Below are positions 15,957 to 23,750 of a stretch of 41,300 bases of DNA, in pieces. The stretch's first letter is position 1; every line of letters starts with the position of its first letter. The DNA is from Perlabentimonas gracilis (GTDB lineage: Bacteria > Bacteroidota > Bacteroidia > Bacteroidales > Tenuifilaceae). The notes under the pieces were generated by a model. The model was not told the origin of the DNA and ran no database searches. It was given only the letters and a program-made list of their open reading frames with translations. Location: assembly GCF_011174675.1 (NCBI RefSeq), contig NZ_JAANIG010000036.1, positions 1-41,300 on the forward strand, read 5' to 3'. Both the position numbers and the translations under genes were made by a program.

Positions 15957-16355
15957 TTATTGATTGTCAATAGTATTGTAGTTCATTGGAATGATTCCGT
16001 CCACCAGCTCGCCATTCTTGATGTACTTCTCAATAATTTCATCGGCCTTCTGGTTGTCAACGTAGCCAAAAACCACAGGTTCTTGGTTAGGCAATTGCAC
16101 CTCAATGGTGGGTTCGGCATAGCAGTACCCCATACATCCGGTTTGGGTAACCACTGCATCGATGCTGCGCTTCTCCAGCTCCTCGATAAAAAACTCCATC
16201 ACGGTTTTGGCTCCCGAAGCAATGCCACAAGTTGCCATGGCAACTTTAATTTGAACACGGCTCTCAGGATCTTCACCCTTTTCCCTGAGCTCGACCTTCG
16301 ACTGAAGCTGCTCCTTCATCTTCTTAAGATCGGCCAACGATTTCACTTTTGTCAT
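15957..16355 (-). CDS. HydD-like thioredoxin-fold [2Fe-2S] ferredoxin-domain protein
   Basis: 132 residues. After a charged N-terminus of about 35 residues, IKVAMATCGIASGAKTV and later TQTGCMGYCYAEPTIEV show the thioredoxin-like ferredoxin fold. Only three of the expected four ligand cysteines are visible (TCG, GC, YC), so cluster binding is uncertain. Small proteins of this type occur beside HydB in clostridial and acetogen hydrogenase operons (the HydD position in Acetobacterium), where the function is not settled. A separate -7 box at 16420-16427 suggests it heads a structural-gene transcript. Confidence 0.88.
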   Translation of the reverse strand: MTKVKSLADLKKMKEQLQSKVELREKGEDPESRVQIKVAMATCGIASGAKTVMEFFIEELEKRSIDAVVTQTGCMGYCYAEPTIEVQLPNQEPVVFGYVDNQKADEIIEKYIKNGELVDGIIPMNYNTIDNQ

Positions 16356-16419
16356 AACTGTGGGTTTCTTTTGGTTTATGTGTTAATCAAATAACAATTG
16401 AATCTTAAAATTTGGTATG

Positions 16420-16427
16420 CAAAATTA
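16420..16427 (-). promoter_or_regulatory. Possible internal promoter before the structural hyd genes
   Basis: An exact -7 element TAATTTTG on the minus strand, 65 bases upstream of the HydD-like start codon and within a 130-base gap. No -33 TTG at the right spacing, so support is partial. Confidence 0.4.
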
Positions 16428-16485
16428 TTCACTTAGCAAATCATTTTAAATAAAAGGATTATGTTGTACAACCTAGGTTGATTAT

Positions 16486-17022
16486 TTATAATTCGTCTAA
16501 ATTTAAACTAATCATTTCCCTGAGCATTTTAGCCACTTCAGGGGTGTTTATGGGTACCCCGTCGAGCGCTTCATTCACCTCGTCGGTATCGAGGGCATAG
16601 TGGTTCCCGTCCTTCTTGTGAAGGTAGGTGAAGCGTATTTTGGGGTTAGCAGTGATGAGTATAACCATAACTCCAGCTATATCTCCAAGGGGCTGCCTAT
16701 CGATATGGCTCAAACCCAGCGTTGCTAATACCTCTGTTCCCTGGCCCACGGTGGAACTGATTTGTAGCTTTCCACCTGTGCTACTGCACGCATCGTTCAA
16801 CAAGGGCAACCCCATTCCCACCTTACGTGTGGTACGTGATGTGGTGTATGGATCGAGCACCCTTTGTACAACATCAGATGGCATACCAGTGCCATCGTCG
16901 CGAATGGTAATAGATAGTAAATCCTTTGCGCTATCTTCGGTAATGGATATGTGGATATTCTTTGCCTGTGCAACAATTGAGTTTTGCACTATATCTAGAA
17001 TATGCAAGGACAGCTCTTTCAT
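16486..17022 (-). CDS. Stand-alone HATPase protein in hydrogenase operon
   Basis: 178 residues. Residues 1-105 are a GHKL-type ATPase: N box HILDIVQNSIVAQA, G1 box DDGTGMP, and G2 box GMGLPLLNDA. There is no dimerisation/phosphoacceptor His domain, no sensor and no membrane segment, so it is not a complete histidine kinase. The C-terminal 70 residues (after LGLSHIDRQPLG) are unrecognised. It could bind ATP and phosphorylate or sequester a partner protein, as anti-sigma kinases do. The gene stands between the PHP gene (122-base gap) and the HydD-like gene. Similar ATPases occur in clostridial hydrogenase operons without an established role. Confidence 0.85.
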   Translation of the reverse strand: MKELSLHILDIVQNSIVAQAKNIHISITEDSAKDLLSITIRDDGTGMPSDVVQRVLDPYTTSRTTRKVGMGLPLLNDACSSTGGKLQISSTVGQGTEVLATLGLSHIDRQPLGDIAGVMVILITANPKIRFTYLHKKDGNHYALDTDEVNEALDGVPINTPEVAKMLREMISLNLDEL

Positions 17023-17144
17023 AGAATTGAATTGAAATCCAAGTTAATAAAAAAAGTGATACGAGTATTCGTTTTACTCTAATAATTAGCGCGGTAAGCT
17101 ACATACTTAAGATAAGATAGGCATATCGATGGGTACGTTGTAAC

Positions 17145-17882
17145 CTACAAAAGCGCTTCCCTGCCCTGCTCCCGATGCAATGCCATTGACAACTCTCCAA
17201 AAGTGGGGCTCTCAAGCAGGTACCTGGTATAGGTTGCACCTATCTGATCGGGGAAGTGAGCATCCGAGTTCTTAATCAGCGTTGGGTTTTTAAGGTAGGT
17301 ATGCTGAGCCAAAAACTCCTTTGGGTCTGTGCTTCTGAATATTTCCAGGGCGTCAAACTGTAAGTCGAAGGGTATAAATCCCAACTGGCTTATAAGGCTG
17401 TACCTTTGCCTATCGACGTGGGCAGGAATAAACAACCCCTTTAGCTTATGCACCATAGCCTGCACCTCGCTTACGCTCGCTTTAAGCGCGGAGATCAAGA
17501 GAGGCTCTACCTCTTGCAGAATTTCATCGTTCTCATCAACCACCACTTGGTAACCAAACTTATCGGGGTTATTGGGAAAGTTTGGCAGGTTCTCGTCGAT
17601 ATAAGCCTGGAATGCTTGTCGTTGCTCTTCTGTTTCAAAAAGGCAAACACAGTGTGCTTCCTCACGGGTGGTAACCTCGGCACCAAACAATACGGTTAAC
17701 CCCATTGGCTCGGCTAGCTTCCGGATTACAGGACCATGCAACGTGCTATTATGATCGGTTACGGCAATGATGTCGAGGTTCCGTGCCTTTGCTAGCTCCA
17801 CAATATTGCGTGGGCTCATGTCCAAATCGCCACAGGGCGATAGAACTGTGTGTATATGCAGATCGGCTCGGTAGGTTTGCAT
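17145..17882 (-). CDS. PHP-domain phosphoesterase
   Basis: 245 residues. PHP metal-binding motifs in order: DLHIHT (residues 7-12), TDHN (about 42-45), a Glu in FGAEVT, IPAHVDR and KNSDAH near residue 208. These would hold a two- or three-metal centre for hydrolysing a phosphoester. Related small PHP proteins hydrolyse nucleotides or protein phosphates; the substrate here is not known. Residues about 85-150 carry an insertion rich in charged residues. The placement between a DRTGG protein and an HATPase suggests it could reverse a phosphorylation event in the same pathway; that is inference. Confidence 0.88.
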   Translation of the reverse strand: MQTYRADLHIHTVLSPCGDLDMSPRNIVELAKARNLDIIAVTDHNSTLHGPVIRKLAEPMGLTVLFGAEVTTREEAHCVCLFETEEQRQAFQAYIDENLPNFPNNPDKFGYQVVVDENDEILQEVEPLLISALKASVSEVQAMVHKLKGLFIPAHVDRQRYSLISQLGFIPFDLQFDALEIFRSTDPKEFLAQHTYLKNPTLIKNSDAHFPDQIGATYTRYLLESPTFGELSMALHREQGREALL

Positions 17883-17941
17883 AACTCGTTAATTAGCAGG
17901 ATGAAAATGATGAAAATGAACCTGCTTCCACTGATAAAGGC

Positions 17942-18277
17942 TTAGTGGTTCAACTCTTGATAAAGGCGGCCTACAATCTCGTAGGTTTCCATATCTGTGC
18001 CTAGAATTGGGATACCCTCCTGGTTGCTTTGCTCAGCAGTATCGTCCTCGGGCTTTATGCCTTTAACAAGAATAATGGCTGCCACCTCCTTAAGCGAAGC
18101 AATGGCCATAACATTCTTATGGTTCTGCAGGGTAACCCAAACGTTACCAGCATCGGCATGCCCCATTACGTCGCTTAACAAATCGGACACGTAACCACCG
18201 TCAATGTTGTTTAACAAGCCTGACTCGCCAGAGTATACCTTAAGGTTTAGTGACTTCACAATTTCTGCTACTTTCAT
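17942..18277 (-). CDS. DRTGG-domain protein, second copy
   Basis: 111 residues, one DRTGG domain. It begins MKVAEIVKSLNLKVYSGESG, with GGYVSDLLSDVMGHADAGNVWVT and a Rossmann-like alternating pattern after it. DRTGG domains are found in the N-terminal part of some phosphotransacetylases and near CBS domains and are thought to be regulatory; no catalytic residues are visible. It is a paralogue of the 114-residue protein at 20221-20565: both start with a short helix, then the G-E/D motif and the SDLMSDV/SDLLSDV segment. It lies between the degenerate H-cluster gene and the PHP gene. Confidence 0.85.
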   Translation of the reverse strand: MKVAEIVKSLNLKVYSGESGLLNNIDGGYVSDLLSDVMGHADAGNVWVTLQNHKNVMAIASLKEVAAIILVKGIKPEDDTAEQSNQEGIPILGTDMETYEIVGRLYQELNH

Positions 18278-18346
18278 TGCGATACATTTTTGGGGTAAAA
18301 AATTTTGGTATTTTGGTTTGCTTTGAGCAAGTGTAATAAGGTGTTA

Positions 18347-19738
18347 CTACAAGTCTTTCTTACGCCCAAAGCCTTTATTACAATCCTTCTTGAATCGATC
18401 TTTTCCCCATATACTCTCCATAATACGGAAGGAGTGGTCGGGATGCAGCTTGCGGGTCTGCTCCATCATTTTTTGTAAGAAGATACAATGCGATATGGCC
18501 GCTTTTCCCTTCACAATGTCCTCAGCAAGCGCTTGGCACGAGGGAGCACCACACGATCCACAATCAATATTTGGGAGGAAGCACATGATTCGCTGCACAC
18601 GCTCCATCTTCTTCATGGCTCGGCCCATATCCTCATCGAGTTTCATCATACTACGAGGTTTTACAGGATTGGCGGCTTTTCGCTCGGCAATTTGCGATTT
18701 ATACTTCTCAATGCTATGCTCGTAGGATGTAGGCAAATCTGTCCTATCCACGCTAAGCGATTTCGATCTGTTCTTCAACCTCTCCACGGTAAGGAAACGA
18801 TTGCCCGAATTTAGAACGCCACCTGCACACCCTTCGTCGCAGGCCCTTATCTCGAGAAAGTCAACGTCTGTTATCTCTTCATTCTCGAGCTTCTCCAGAA
18901 AATCAATCACATTGTGCAAGCTGTCTATTGCAAGGCAACGACCATTAACCTCATTGGCCTCACCGTTAGTGAGGCTCCAAAGTATATTTTGAGGATTTAT
19001 TGTACTAGTGTTGGATGTTTTGGGATCATCAGAGTTTTTCTGCTTAATAGTTCGTAAGACCTTATTGTATATAACATCCATATTGATTACGCCTGTCACC
19101 TCGGAATACTCCTCCCCCACAGGGCTTTTTACTGCCGCAATTTTAGCTGCACAGGGCGTAATGTAGAAAATACCTATATCCTGCTCTGCAACCCCCTGAT
19201 CTATCAGAAGTAGCTTGTAAAATATTGCCGAAAGGTCGAGCGGAGGCTTAAGCAGCATAATATTATCGACCAATGCAGGAAACTTAACCTGGATAAGCCG
19301 AACTACTGCAGGGCAAAACGATGAAATAACAGGCTTAGGGATCTCTATATCCTGAACATACTCGTTGATAGATTCCTTGAGGATATCCACCGAGTTTTCC
19401 ACCTCAAATACATCAGTAAACCCTAACTCCAGCAAGGTATTATACACATCATTCGGAGAAACCTCATCGGGGAATTGCCCTAGCAAAACAGCTGGCACAA
19501 GGGCAACTCTTCGTTTGTAGCCAAAAATTTTGCTGAAATCATCCTGCTCAATAATAATGGCATTAACAGGGCAAACCTTGAAACACTCGCCACAATCGAT
19601 ACAGCGATTATCATACAGTTCGGCCTTTCCGTTGCGAACTCGAAGGGCTTCGGTAGGGCAAACCCGCATACAGTGGGAACACCCAATGCATACGTCGCGT
19701 AATATTTTAAGTGCATGATGAAAAAATTTACTTTCCAT
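18347..19738 (-). CDS. Degenerate H-cluster protein, putative sensory [FeFe]-hydrogenase (HydS-like)
   Basis: 463 residues. Two [4Fe-4S] motifs lie at the N-terminus (C17-C27, C46-C56). The H-cluster domain has L1 SSFCPAVV (F141, C142), L2 ITPCAAKIAAVK (C196) and L3 IRACDEGCAGG (C300, C304). All four cubane ligands are kept, but the proton-transfer Cys of TSCCP is Phe and the Glu after L2 is absent. A C-terminal [4Fe-4S] domain (C393, C396, C401, C418; DCGSCGAPSC) follows. There is no PAS domain. This matches the putative sensory or group D-type proteins rather than an efficient H2 catalyst. The gene overlaps the anti-sigma HATPase gene by 11 bases, linking it to signalling. Confidence 0.88.
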   Translation of the reverse strand: MESKFFHHALKILRDVCIGCSHCMRVCPTEALRVRNGKAELYDNRCIDCGECFKVCPVNAIIIEQDDFSKIFGYKRRVALVPAVLLGQFPDEVSPNDVYNTLLELGFTDVFEVENSVDILKESINEYVQDIEIPKPVISSFCPAVVRLIQVKFPALVDNIMLLKPPLDLSAIFYKLLLIDQGVAEQDIGIFYITPCAAKIAAVKSPVGEEYSEVTGVINMDVIYNKVLRTIKQKNSDDPKTSNTSTINPQNILWSLTNGEANEVNGRCLAIDSLHNVIDFLEKLENEEITDVDFLEIRACDEGCAGGVLNSGNRFLTVERLKNRSKSLSVDRTDLPTSYEHSIEKYKSQIAERKAANPVKPRSMMKLDEDMGRAMKKMERVQRIMCFLPNIDCGSCGAPSCQALAEDIVKGKAAISHCIFLQKMMEQTRKLHPDHSFRIMESIWGKDRFKKDCNKGFGRKKDL

Positions 19739-20171
19739 CGGAGCTATAATTTTTTAACTGATTCAAGTATACCACAATCTCCACCACTGTTCCCTCATTT
19801 ACGACGCTACTTATATTGAACTCGTCGGCATTGTTTTGAATATTGGGTAGCCCCATCCCTGCGCCAAAGCCCATCTCCCTTACTTCGGGCGATGCTGTGG
19901 AGTAACCCATCTGCATTGCCTGATGGATATCGGGGATGCCTGGCCCCTTATCCTCAAGCTTCATATATATCCTATCGGTGCTAATATCTGTGTAAATCTT
20001 ACCACTATATGCATGGGCCACAACATTAACCTCCGCCTCGTATAGGCAAACCACCACGCGCTTAATTAGCTTAGGGTCCACATTGAGCTGCTTAAGAACC
20101 TTCTTAACCTGACTCGACGCATACCCTGCGTGTGTGAAATCGCCCCCTTCTATGGAATATTCGAACTGCAT
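19728..20171 (-). CDS. Anti-sigma-type HATPase (RsbW/SpoIIAB-like)
   Basis: 147 residues, the size of a switch-protein kinase. N box CLYEAEVNVVAHAY, G1 box EDKGPGIPD, and G2 box GFGAGMGLPNI. It begins MQFEYSIEGGDFTHAGYASS like other serine-kinase anti-sigma factors. Such proteins bind a sigma factor or phosphorylate an antagonist in partner-switching. No sigma factor or STAS antagonist is next to it, so the partner may be the neighbouring DRTGG or H-cluster protein. The stop overlaps the start of the H-cluster gene, which suggests coupled translation. Confidence 0.88.
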   Translation of the reverse strand: MQFEYSIEGGDFTHAGYASSQVKKVLKQLNVDPKLIKRVVVCLYEAEVNVVAHAYSGKIYTDISTDRIYMKLEDKGPGIPDIHQAMQMGYSTASPEVREMGFGAGMGLPNIQNNADEFNISSVVNEGTVVEIVVYLNQLKNYSSDGK

Positions 20172-20220
20172 GTGGTGCTATTGAGCTGGTAAATTTACAA
20201 ATTTATGCTAATTGGCCTAG

Positions 20221-20565
20221 CTAAAAGATAGGCCTTAGGCCATTTTGAAACAAAAGACCCGATGCTTTAAACATCGAGCTTTTACATTCCATAAGCACAA
20301 TCCCACTCTCTTCGGCCAGCTCAACCATCTCGGGGGTAACCGTTTTGTTGCGCACCACTACCACACACTGAATGTCCGACATTTCGGCTGTTCTTATGGC
20401 CTGTACATTCGCCAACCCGGTAAGCAGCACCATCCCATCTGTCTGTATGGTAAGCACATCACTCATTAAATCCGACGAAAAAGCGAACTCTACCTCTTGG
20501 TCCAGCTTATCCTCACCGCAGAGGACATTACCTTCAATAATTCTCGCAACCTCTTTTAACTTCAT
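20221..20565 (-). CDS. DRTGG-domain protein, first gene of the hydrogenase operon
   Basis: 114 residues from the ATG at 20565 (MKLKEVARIIEGNVLCGED); an ATG at 20571 and an upstream frame to 20607 also exist, but the family start and promoter spacing favour the later ones. The core has FAFSSDLMSDVLTI and a C-terminal ESGIVLMECKSSMF. No enzyme motif is seen. It is 49 bases before the anti-sigma HATPase gene. A good promoter at 20637-20664 lies about 65 bases upstream. The role is probably ligand or partner sensing, by analogy with other DRTGG proteins. Confidence 0.85.
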   Translation of the reverse strand: MKLKEVARIIEGNVLCGEDKLDQEVEFAFSSDLMSDVLTIQTDGMVLLTGLANVQAIRTAEMSDIQCVVVVRNKTVTPEMVELAEESGIVLMECKSSMFKASGLLFQNGLRPIF

Positions 20566-20636
20566 GGTCATTGGTTTTATCACGCTAATATAATTATCTG
20601 TTAACAACTCAAAAGATCACTTTTCAAATTGCAAAA

Positions 20637-20664
20637 CAAAGGTAATCTATTTTCTGTTATTCAA
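20637..20664 (-). promoter_or_regulatory. Main promoter of the ten-gene hydrogenase operon
   Basis: -7 box TACCTTTG (20637-20644, minus) and -33 TTG (20662-20664) with 17 bases between, a good Bacteroidota match. The leader is about 65 nt. Confidence 0.65.
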
Positions 20665-20748
20665 TTAACAATAGAATATATTTTACAACACCTCTTGCCG
20701 CTACTCAAGGTTCAATTTGGTTTGAGTTCGCGAAATGCCTATAAACAG

Positions 20749-20777
20749 AGAGCATCTAGTTTACTGCTAGACGCTCT
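20749..20777 (-). terminator. Weak terminator-like hairpin after the porin gene
   Basis: An 11-bp stem with one mismatch (20749-20759 with 20767-20777), a 7-nt loop and only a poor T-run on the minus strand. It lies 40 bases past the stop at 20817. Confidence 0.35.
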
Positions 20778-20816
20778 TCCGAAATGATGATATTGATCAA
20801 CTGGGTAAAATATATT

Positions 20817-22130
20817 CTACTTGTTCTCCCACATAAAAAATTTAGGCGTGAATAGAAAAGAAATGTAGCTGAAGTAGGAGAACTCAGATTCACCACCCGA
20901 GAGTTTAACCCTCTCCAGGGTTTCAGTTGGTAGCATCACCATAAAAGCTCCCTGAATGGTAAACGACGGAGCTATCCTATAGTTGACAACCATATCTAGC
21001 TCTGTACCAAGCGGTCTATCTACCTCGATGAAACCTGCCGGATCGAATCCTAGTAAATAAGGTTTGTCTAGGGCGAGGTAATGGACAGTTGCTTGAAAAT
21101 TAAGCTTCTGGTTATGCTTATAGTCTGCCCTAATATAAAAATCATTAATCCCTGCCCAGCGTACCTCCCGCAAATCAGCCGATGTAAAGTAATCCATAAA
21201 TCCCATATGGGCATGGCCTGCACACATTATTCGGTTGAATGCGGTATAGTAATCTGAGTTATCGGACCAATCGTTACCTGAGTATACATCAGCAGTTGCA
21301 GAAAGTTTTAGCCTATCGGAAGCATTGAGCCAAAGCGTTGCATTATAGCTATACGCCCTAATCTTTCTATGTGCTTCGCCAAATCCTCCATTGGCTACCC
21401 ATGCATTACCCATTTGATAATAACCACCAACACGTCCCCCAAAATTGTCGGTAAGGGTAAATATTCCATTTACACCCAGGGTATTTCTTCCATACATAGT
21501 ATGCACATTACCGGGATTTTGTGTTAGGTCGAATAGATTTAGCGCATTTATTCTTAGGTTGTCGGACAACTTCATGTCGTACCAAAGGAAGGACATATAC
21601 TTAAACGACAATGGCGTATTGTAAAGTGAGAGGAAATTGGTCTCGCCTAGGTTGTTAATCATTGTTCCCCAGTGAAAATTAACCCCCAACTCCTTGTTGC
21701 TATACATCAGCAGTGCTGCATCATAAGTAACCCCTGTAATGGAATAATCTCTTGCAGCCAGTATTCGCTGATCATCGTAACGCAACTCCTGACGCCCAAG
21801 CCTTAATGTGAGGTTTGCATTTGGCTTGTAGGCAGCCCAAGCCTCGTAGAGATGAACTGCATTGCTTGCCATTGCGTTCCAATTCTGTCCCCACACCCGC
21901 GCATCTTGTGCCGAGAATCGGAAGTCGAAGCTAGAATCGGCAAAATTTAGGATTACCCTTGACCTTTGGCTCACCAAAGGAGTAGGATAGTTTATATCCG
22001 AAGCTAGCTCGCGATACCCATCACGAAGTTCGGCTCGAGTCCTAAACTGGCCATCGAGAGTAAGTTGGCTTTGGGCAGAGATGCTCCAAAGAATAAGGGT
22101 TGGTAGAATCCATAGGTACAATCTATTCAT
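20817..22130 (-). CDS. Alginate-export-family outer-membrane porin
   Basis: 437 residues with a signal peptide (about 1-21, ending SAQSQ). The mature part is rich in alternating beta strands with aromatic girdle residues. It includes LRLGRQELRYDDQRILAARDYS, a hallmark of the alginate-export beta-barrel family, and ends with Phe-rich strands (FLFTPKFFMWENK). Such 18-strand barrels let anionic sugars or other solutes cross the outer membrane. No alginate genes are near, so the substrate is unknown; in Bacteroidota the family is often unlinked to alginate. The next genes upstream (DUF302) are separated by 150 bases and a terminator. Confidence 0.85.
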   Translation of the reverse strand: MNRLYLWILPTLILWSISAQSQLTLDGQFRTRAELRDGYRELASDINYPTPLVSQRSRVILNFADSSFDFRFSAQDARVWGQNWNAMASNAVHLYEAWAAYKPNANLTLRLGRQELRYDDQRILAARDYSITGVTYDAALLMYSNKELGVNFHWGTMINNLGETNFLSLYNTPLSFKYMSFLWYDMKLSDNLRINALNLFDLTQNPGNVHTMYGRNTLGVNGIFTLTDNFGGRVGGYYQMGNAWVANGGFGEAHRKIRAYSYNATLWLNASDRLKLSATADVYSGNDWSDNSDYYTAFNRIMCAGHAHMGFMDYFTSADLREVRWAGINDFYIRADYKHNQKLNFQATVHYLALDKPYLLGFDPAGFIEVDRPLGTELDMVVNYRIAPSFTIQGAFMVMLPTETLERVKLSGGESEFSYFSYISFLFTPKFFMWENK

Positions 22131-22224
22131 AGCATAAAGTTTTATTTGCAGTATAAAAGTATAACTATTGTCTATAAAGGCAGCGATATGATTATATGAT
22201 ATTCCTCATCAGTAGCCATTTAAT

Positions 22225-22253
22225 GCAAAAGGTGGCCATAGTAATGCCACCTT
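22225..22253 (-). terminator. Terminator of the DUF302 gene
   Basis: An 8-bp stem AAGGTGGC (22229-22236 with 22246-22253) and a 9-nt loop. Preceding A residues give a short minus-strand T-run. Confidence 0.6.
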
Positions 22254-22280
22254 AGCATGTTACACAAACAGAGAACTACA

Positions 22281-22757
22281 CTACTTAATTAAGGGTGAAA
22301 TTATTTGCTCGCTTTCCCGCGAAGCATTCTTCATAACCTTGGGTACAACACATTTCATCATACTCCCCATTAGGCCAGTATTCATCCACGACACATAGGT
22401 TTTCCCATCGCTTTTCTTGTATATAGCAACTCTGCAAGGCATCATCGACATTACAATGCGTTCCTTATCGCGACTCAGAATCTCAAATGCATGCTCAGGA
22501 TGGCAAAGTTCGAAAACCTTGGCCTCAACCACATCTTTGCCGAACTTATCCATCGTTTTTTGCATATCATGCACCGTTGGTATTGACCATCCCTGCTCTG
22601 TGGCCGACTTTTCAAATAGTTCAACAGATTTCTCGAAACCATACATGCTCACCTGCTCCTTTAGCATTACCGATTGCGCCGATGCATAGATAAGCAACAT
22701 CGTAATCAACACACCTAATAGCAGTCCAATTGATGTAAACAAAACTGTCTTCTTCAT
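22281..22757 (-). CDS. DUF302 protein with membrane anchor
   Basis: 158 residues. The N-terminal hydrophobic segment 4-27 is a signal peptide or anchor. The DUF302 fold follows, with its typical core ELCHPEHAFEIL, then MSMMPCRVAIYKKSDGKTYVS. Two conserved cysteines (in ELCHP and MPCR) and a third near the end (MKCVVP) are visible. DUF302 proteins are of unknown function, often periplasmic and found near metal- or sulphur-related genes; this one is divergent from a cluster of Cys-rich metal-handling genes. A -7 box TATATTTG (22791-22798, minus) lies 34 bases upstream. Confidence 0.9.
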   Translation of the reverse strand: MKKTVLFTSIGLLLGVLITMLLIYASAQSVMLKEQVSMYGFEKSVELFEKSATEQGWSIPTVHDMQKTMDKFGKDVVEAKVFELCHPEHAFEILSRDKERIVMSMMPCRVAIYKKSDGKTYVSWMNTGLMGSMMKCVVPKVMKNASRESEQIISPLIK

Positions 22758-22790
22758 AACTTTTAAATTTAAATTTAGAGTTTAATGAGG

Positions 22791-22798
22791 CAAATATA
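22791..22798 (-). promoter_or_regulatory. -7 box of the DUF302 gene
   Basis: TATATTTG on the minus strand, exact TAnnTTTG, 34 bases before the start codon. No -33 TTG was found at the right distance. Confidence 0.45.
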
Positions 22799-22892
22799 CT
22801 ATTTTATATGTATTTATACACATATGTGCATTTTTATTTACTGAATTGCTAATTGAACAATTATGGCTATATTGCGTTGTAAATAATAAAAA

Positions 22893-23057
22893 ATGTTTCA
22901 GGAGGTATTAGCTTTAGCTACCGTTGCAGGGGCAATATTTTTCGCAATCAGAGGTTTGCGTCGTGCTGTTACTCCCGACCCAAAGGAAAGTAATAGTTTT
23001 TGCTCGGGGTGTGCGACTGGTTCATGCGCTGCAAAACAGTTAAAAGTATCTAAATAG
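22893..23057 (+). CDS. FeoB-associated-type Cys-rich membrane protein, 54 residues
   Basis: A small gene. ATG at 22893, TAG at 23055-23057. The protein has one hydrophobic segment (residues 5-19, VLALATVAGAIFFAI), then a basic stop (RGLRR) and a Cys cluster CSGCATGSC (C37, C40, C45). This is the pattern of the short FeoB-associated Cys-rich membrane proteins. No feoA/feoB is in the window; instead it precedes a Cys-rich periplasmic protein by 19 bases in a metal locus. It may bind Fe, Cu or another thiophilic metal at the membrane face. Confidence 0.75.
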   Translation: MFQEVLALATVAGAIFFAIRGLRRAVTPDPKESNSFCSGCATGSCAAKQLKVSK

Positions 23058-23076
23058 GCTGAGATCTGTAAAAAAA

Positions 23077-23532
23077 ATGAAAACTGCTAAAAATATTCTA
23101 ACCCTTTTGCTTAGCGCGTATCTATTACTCGCCATGGGAGGCTTTAGCGTATTTCATCATTTGTGTAATTGCAGTTCTGAAGCCAGATCCAATACATCTA
23201 TCCTTGTTGAACAAAGTTGTTGCTCAAGCGATGCCGTAAATTCAACTAGTTGCCATTCCGAAAGCAATACTTGTGGCGAAGGTGGATGTGAGGATTGCAG
23301 TTGCGAAACGGAGGTTGAAGTTCTCGCCATCACCGAAAGTTTAATTGTTGAAAACATTAGGCTAACCTCTCCTAGCATTTTCCTTATCAACATTTTTGAC
23401 ACGGTTCAAGATGTTGATAATTCTGAAATTGACTCGAAACCACTTACTTCATTTAAAGACTTATCGCCCCCAAGGCCTGGTAAATCAATCGTTATTTCCA
23501 ATCAATGTCTTAAGATTCCTATCAGGGCTTAA
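23077..23532 (+). CDS. Cys-rich secreted protein of the HYC_CC_PP type
   Basis: 151 residues with a signal peptide (1-22). Thirteen cysteines lie mostly between residues 29 and 76: HHLCNCSS, EQSCCSSD, TSCHSES, NTCGEGGCEDCSCE. A PPRPG motif sits near the C-terminus. The order His-Leu-Cys, CC, PP fits the small Bacteroidota family named after those motifs, usually coded next to copper or other heavy-metal efflux and TonB genes. It probably binds metal in the periplasm. It is co-directional with, and 19 bases after, the small Cys-rich membrane gene. Confidence 0.82.
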   Translation: MKTAKNILTLLLSAYLLLAMGGFSVFHHLCNCSSEARSNTSILVEQSCCSSDAVNSTSCHSESNTCGEGGCEDCSCETEVEVLAITESLIVENIRLTSPSIFLINIFDTVQDVDNSEIDSKPLTSFKDLSPPRPGKSIVISNQCLKIPIRA

Positions 23533-23750
23533 GGTTTGGTAATTACTCCAATAGTTCCCTTACTTCAGTATCTACCTATATAATTAGGTAATTTTTCGCT
23601 TAGGCTTTCAGATAGAAATTTGTGCCATTTGAAAATATGTGGATACGCTACTTATTAATAAGGCCGAATTTAAATTGCCCATAGCTTGCTATAATGCTAC
23701 AGGGTCCAATAACAAATAATTTTTTAAGCAAATAATAAAACCATACAACT

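Noticed and set aside
20817-22130. Alginate biosynthesis or use locus
   Set aside because: Only the porin family matches; no alginate lyase or synthesis gene is adjacent.
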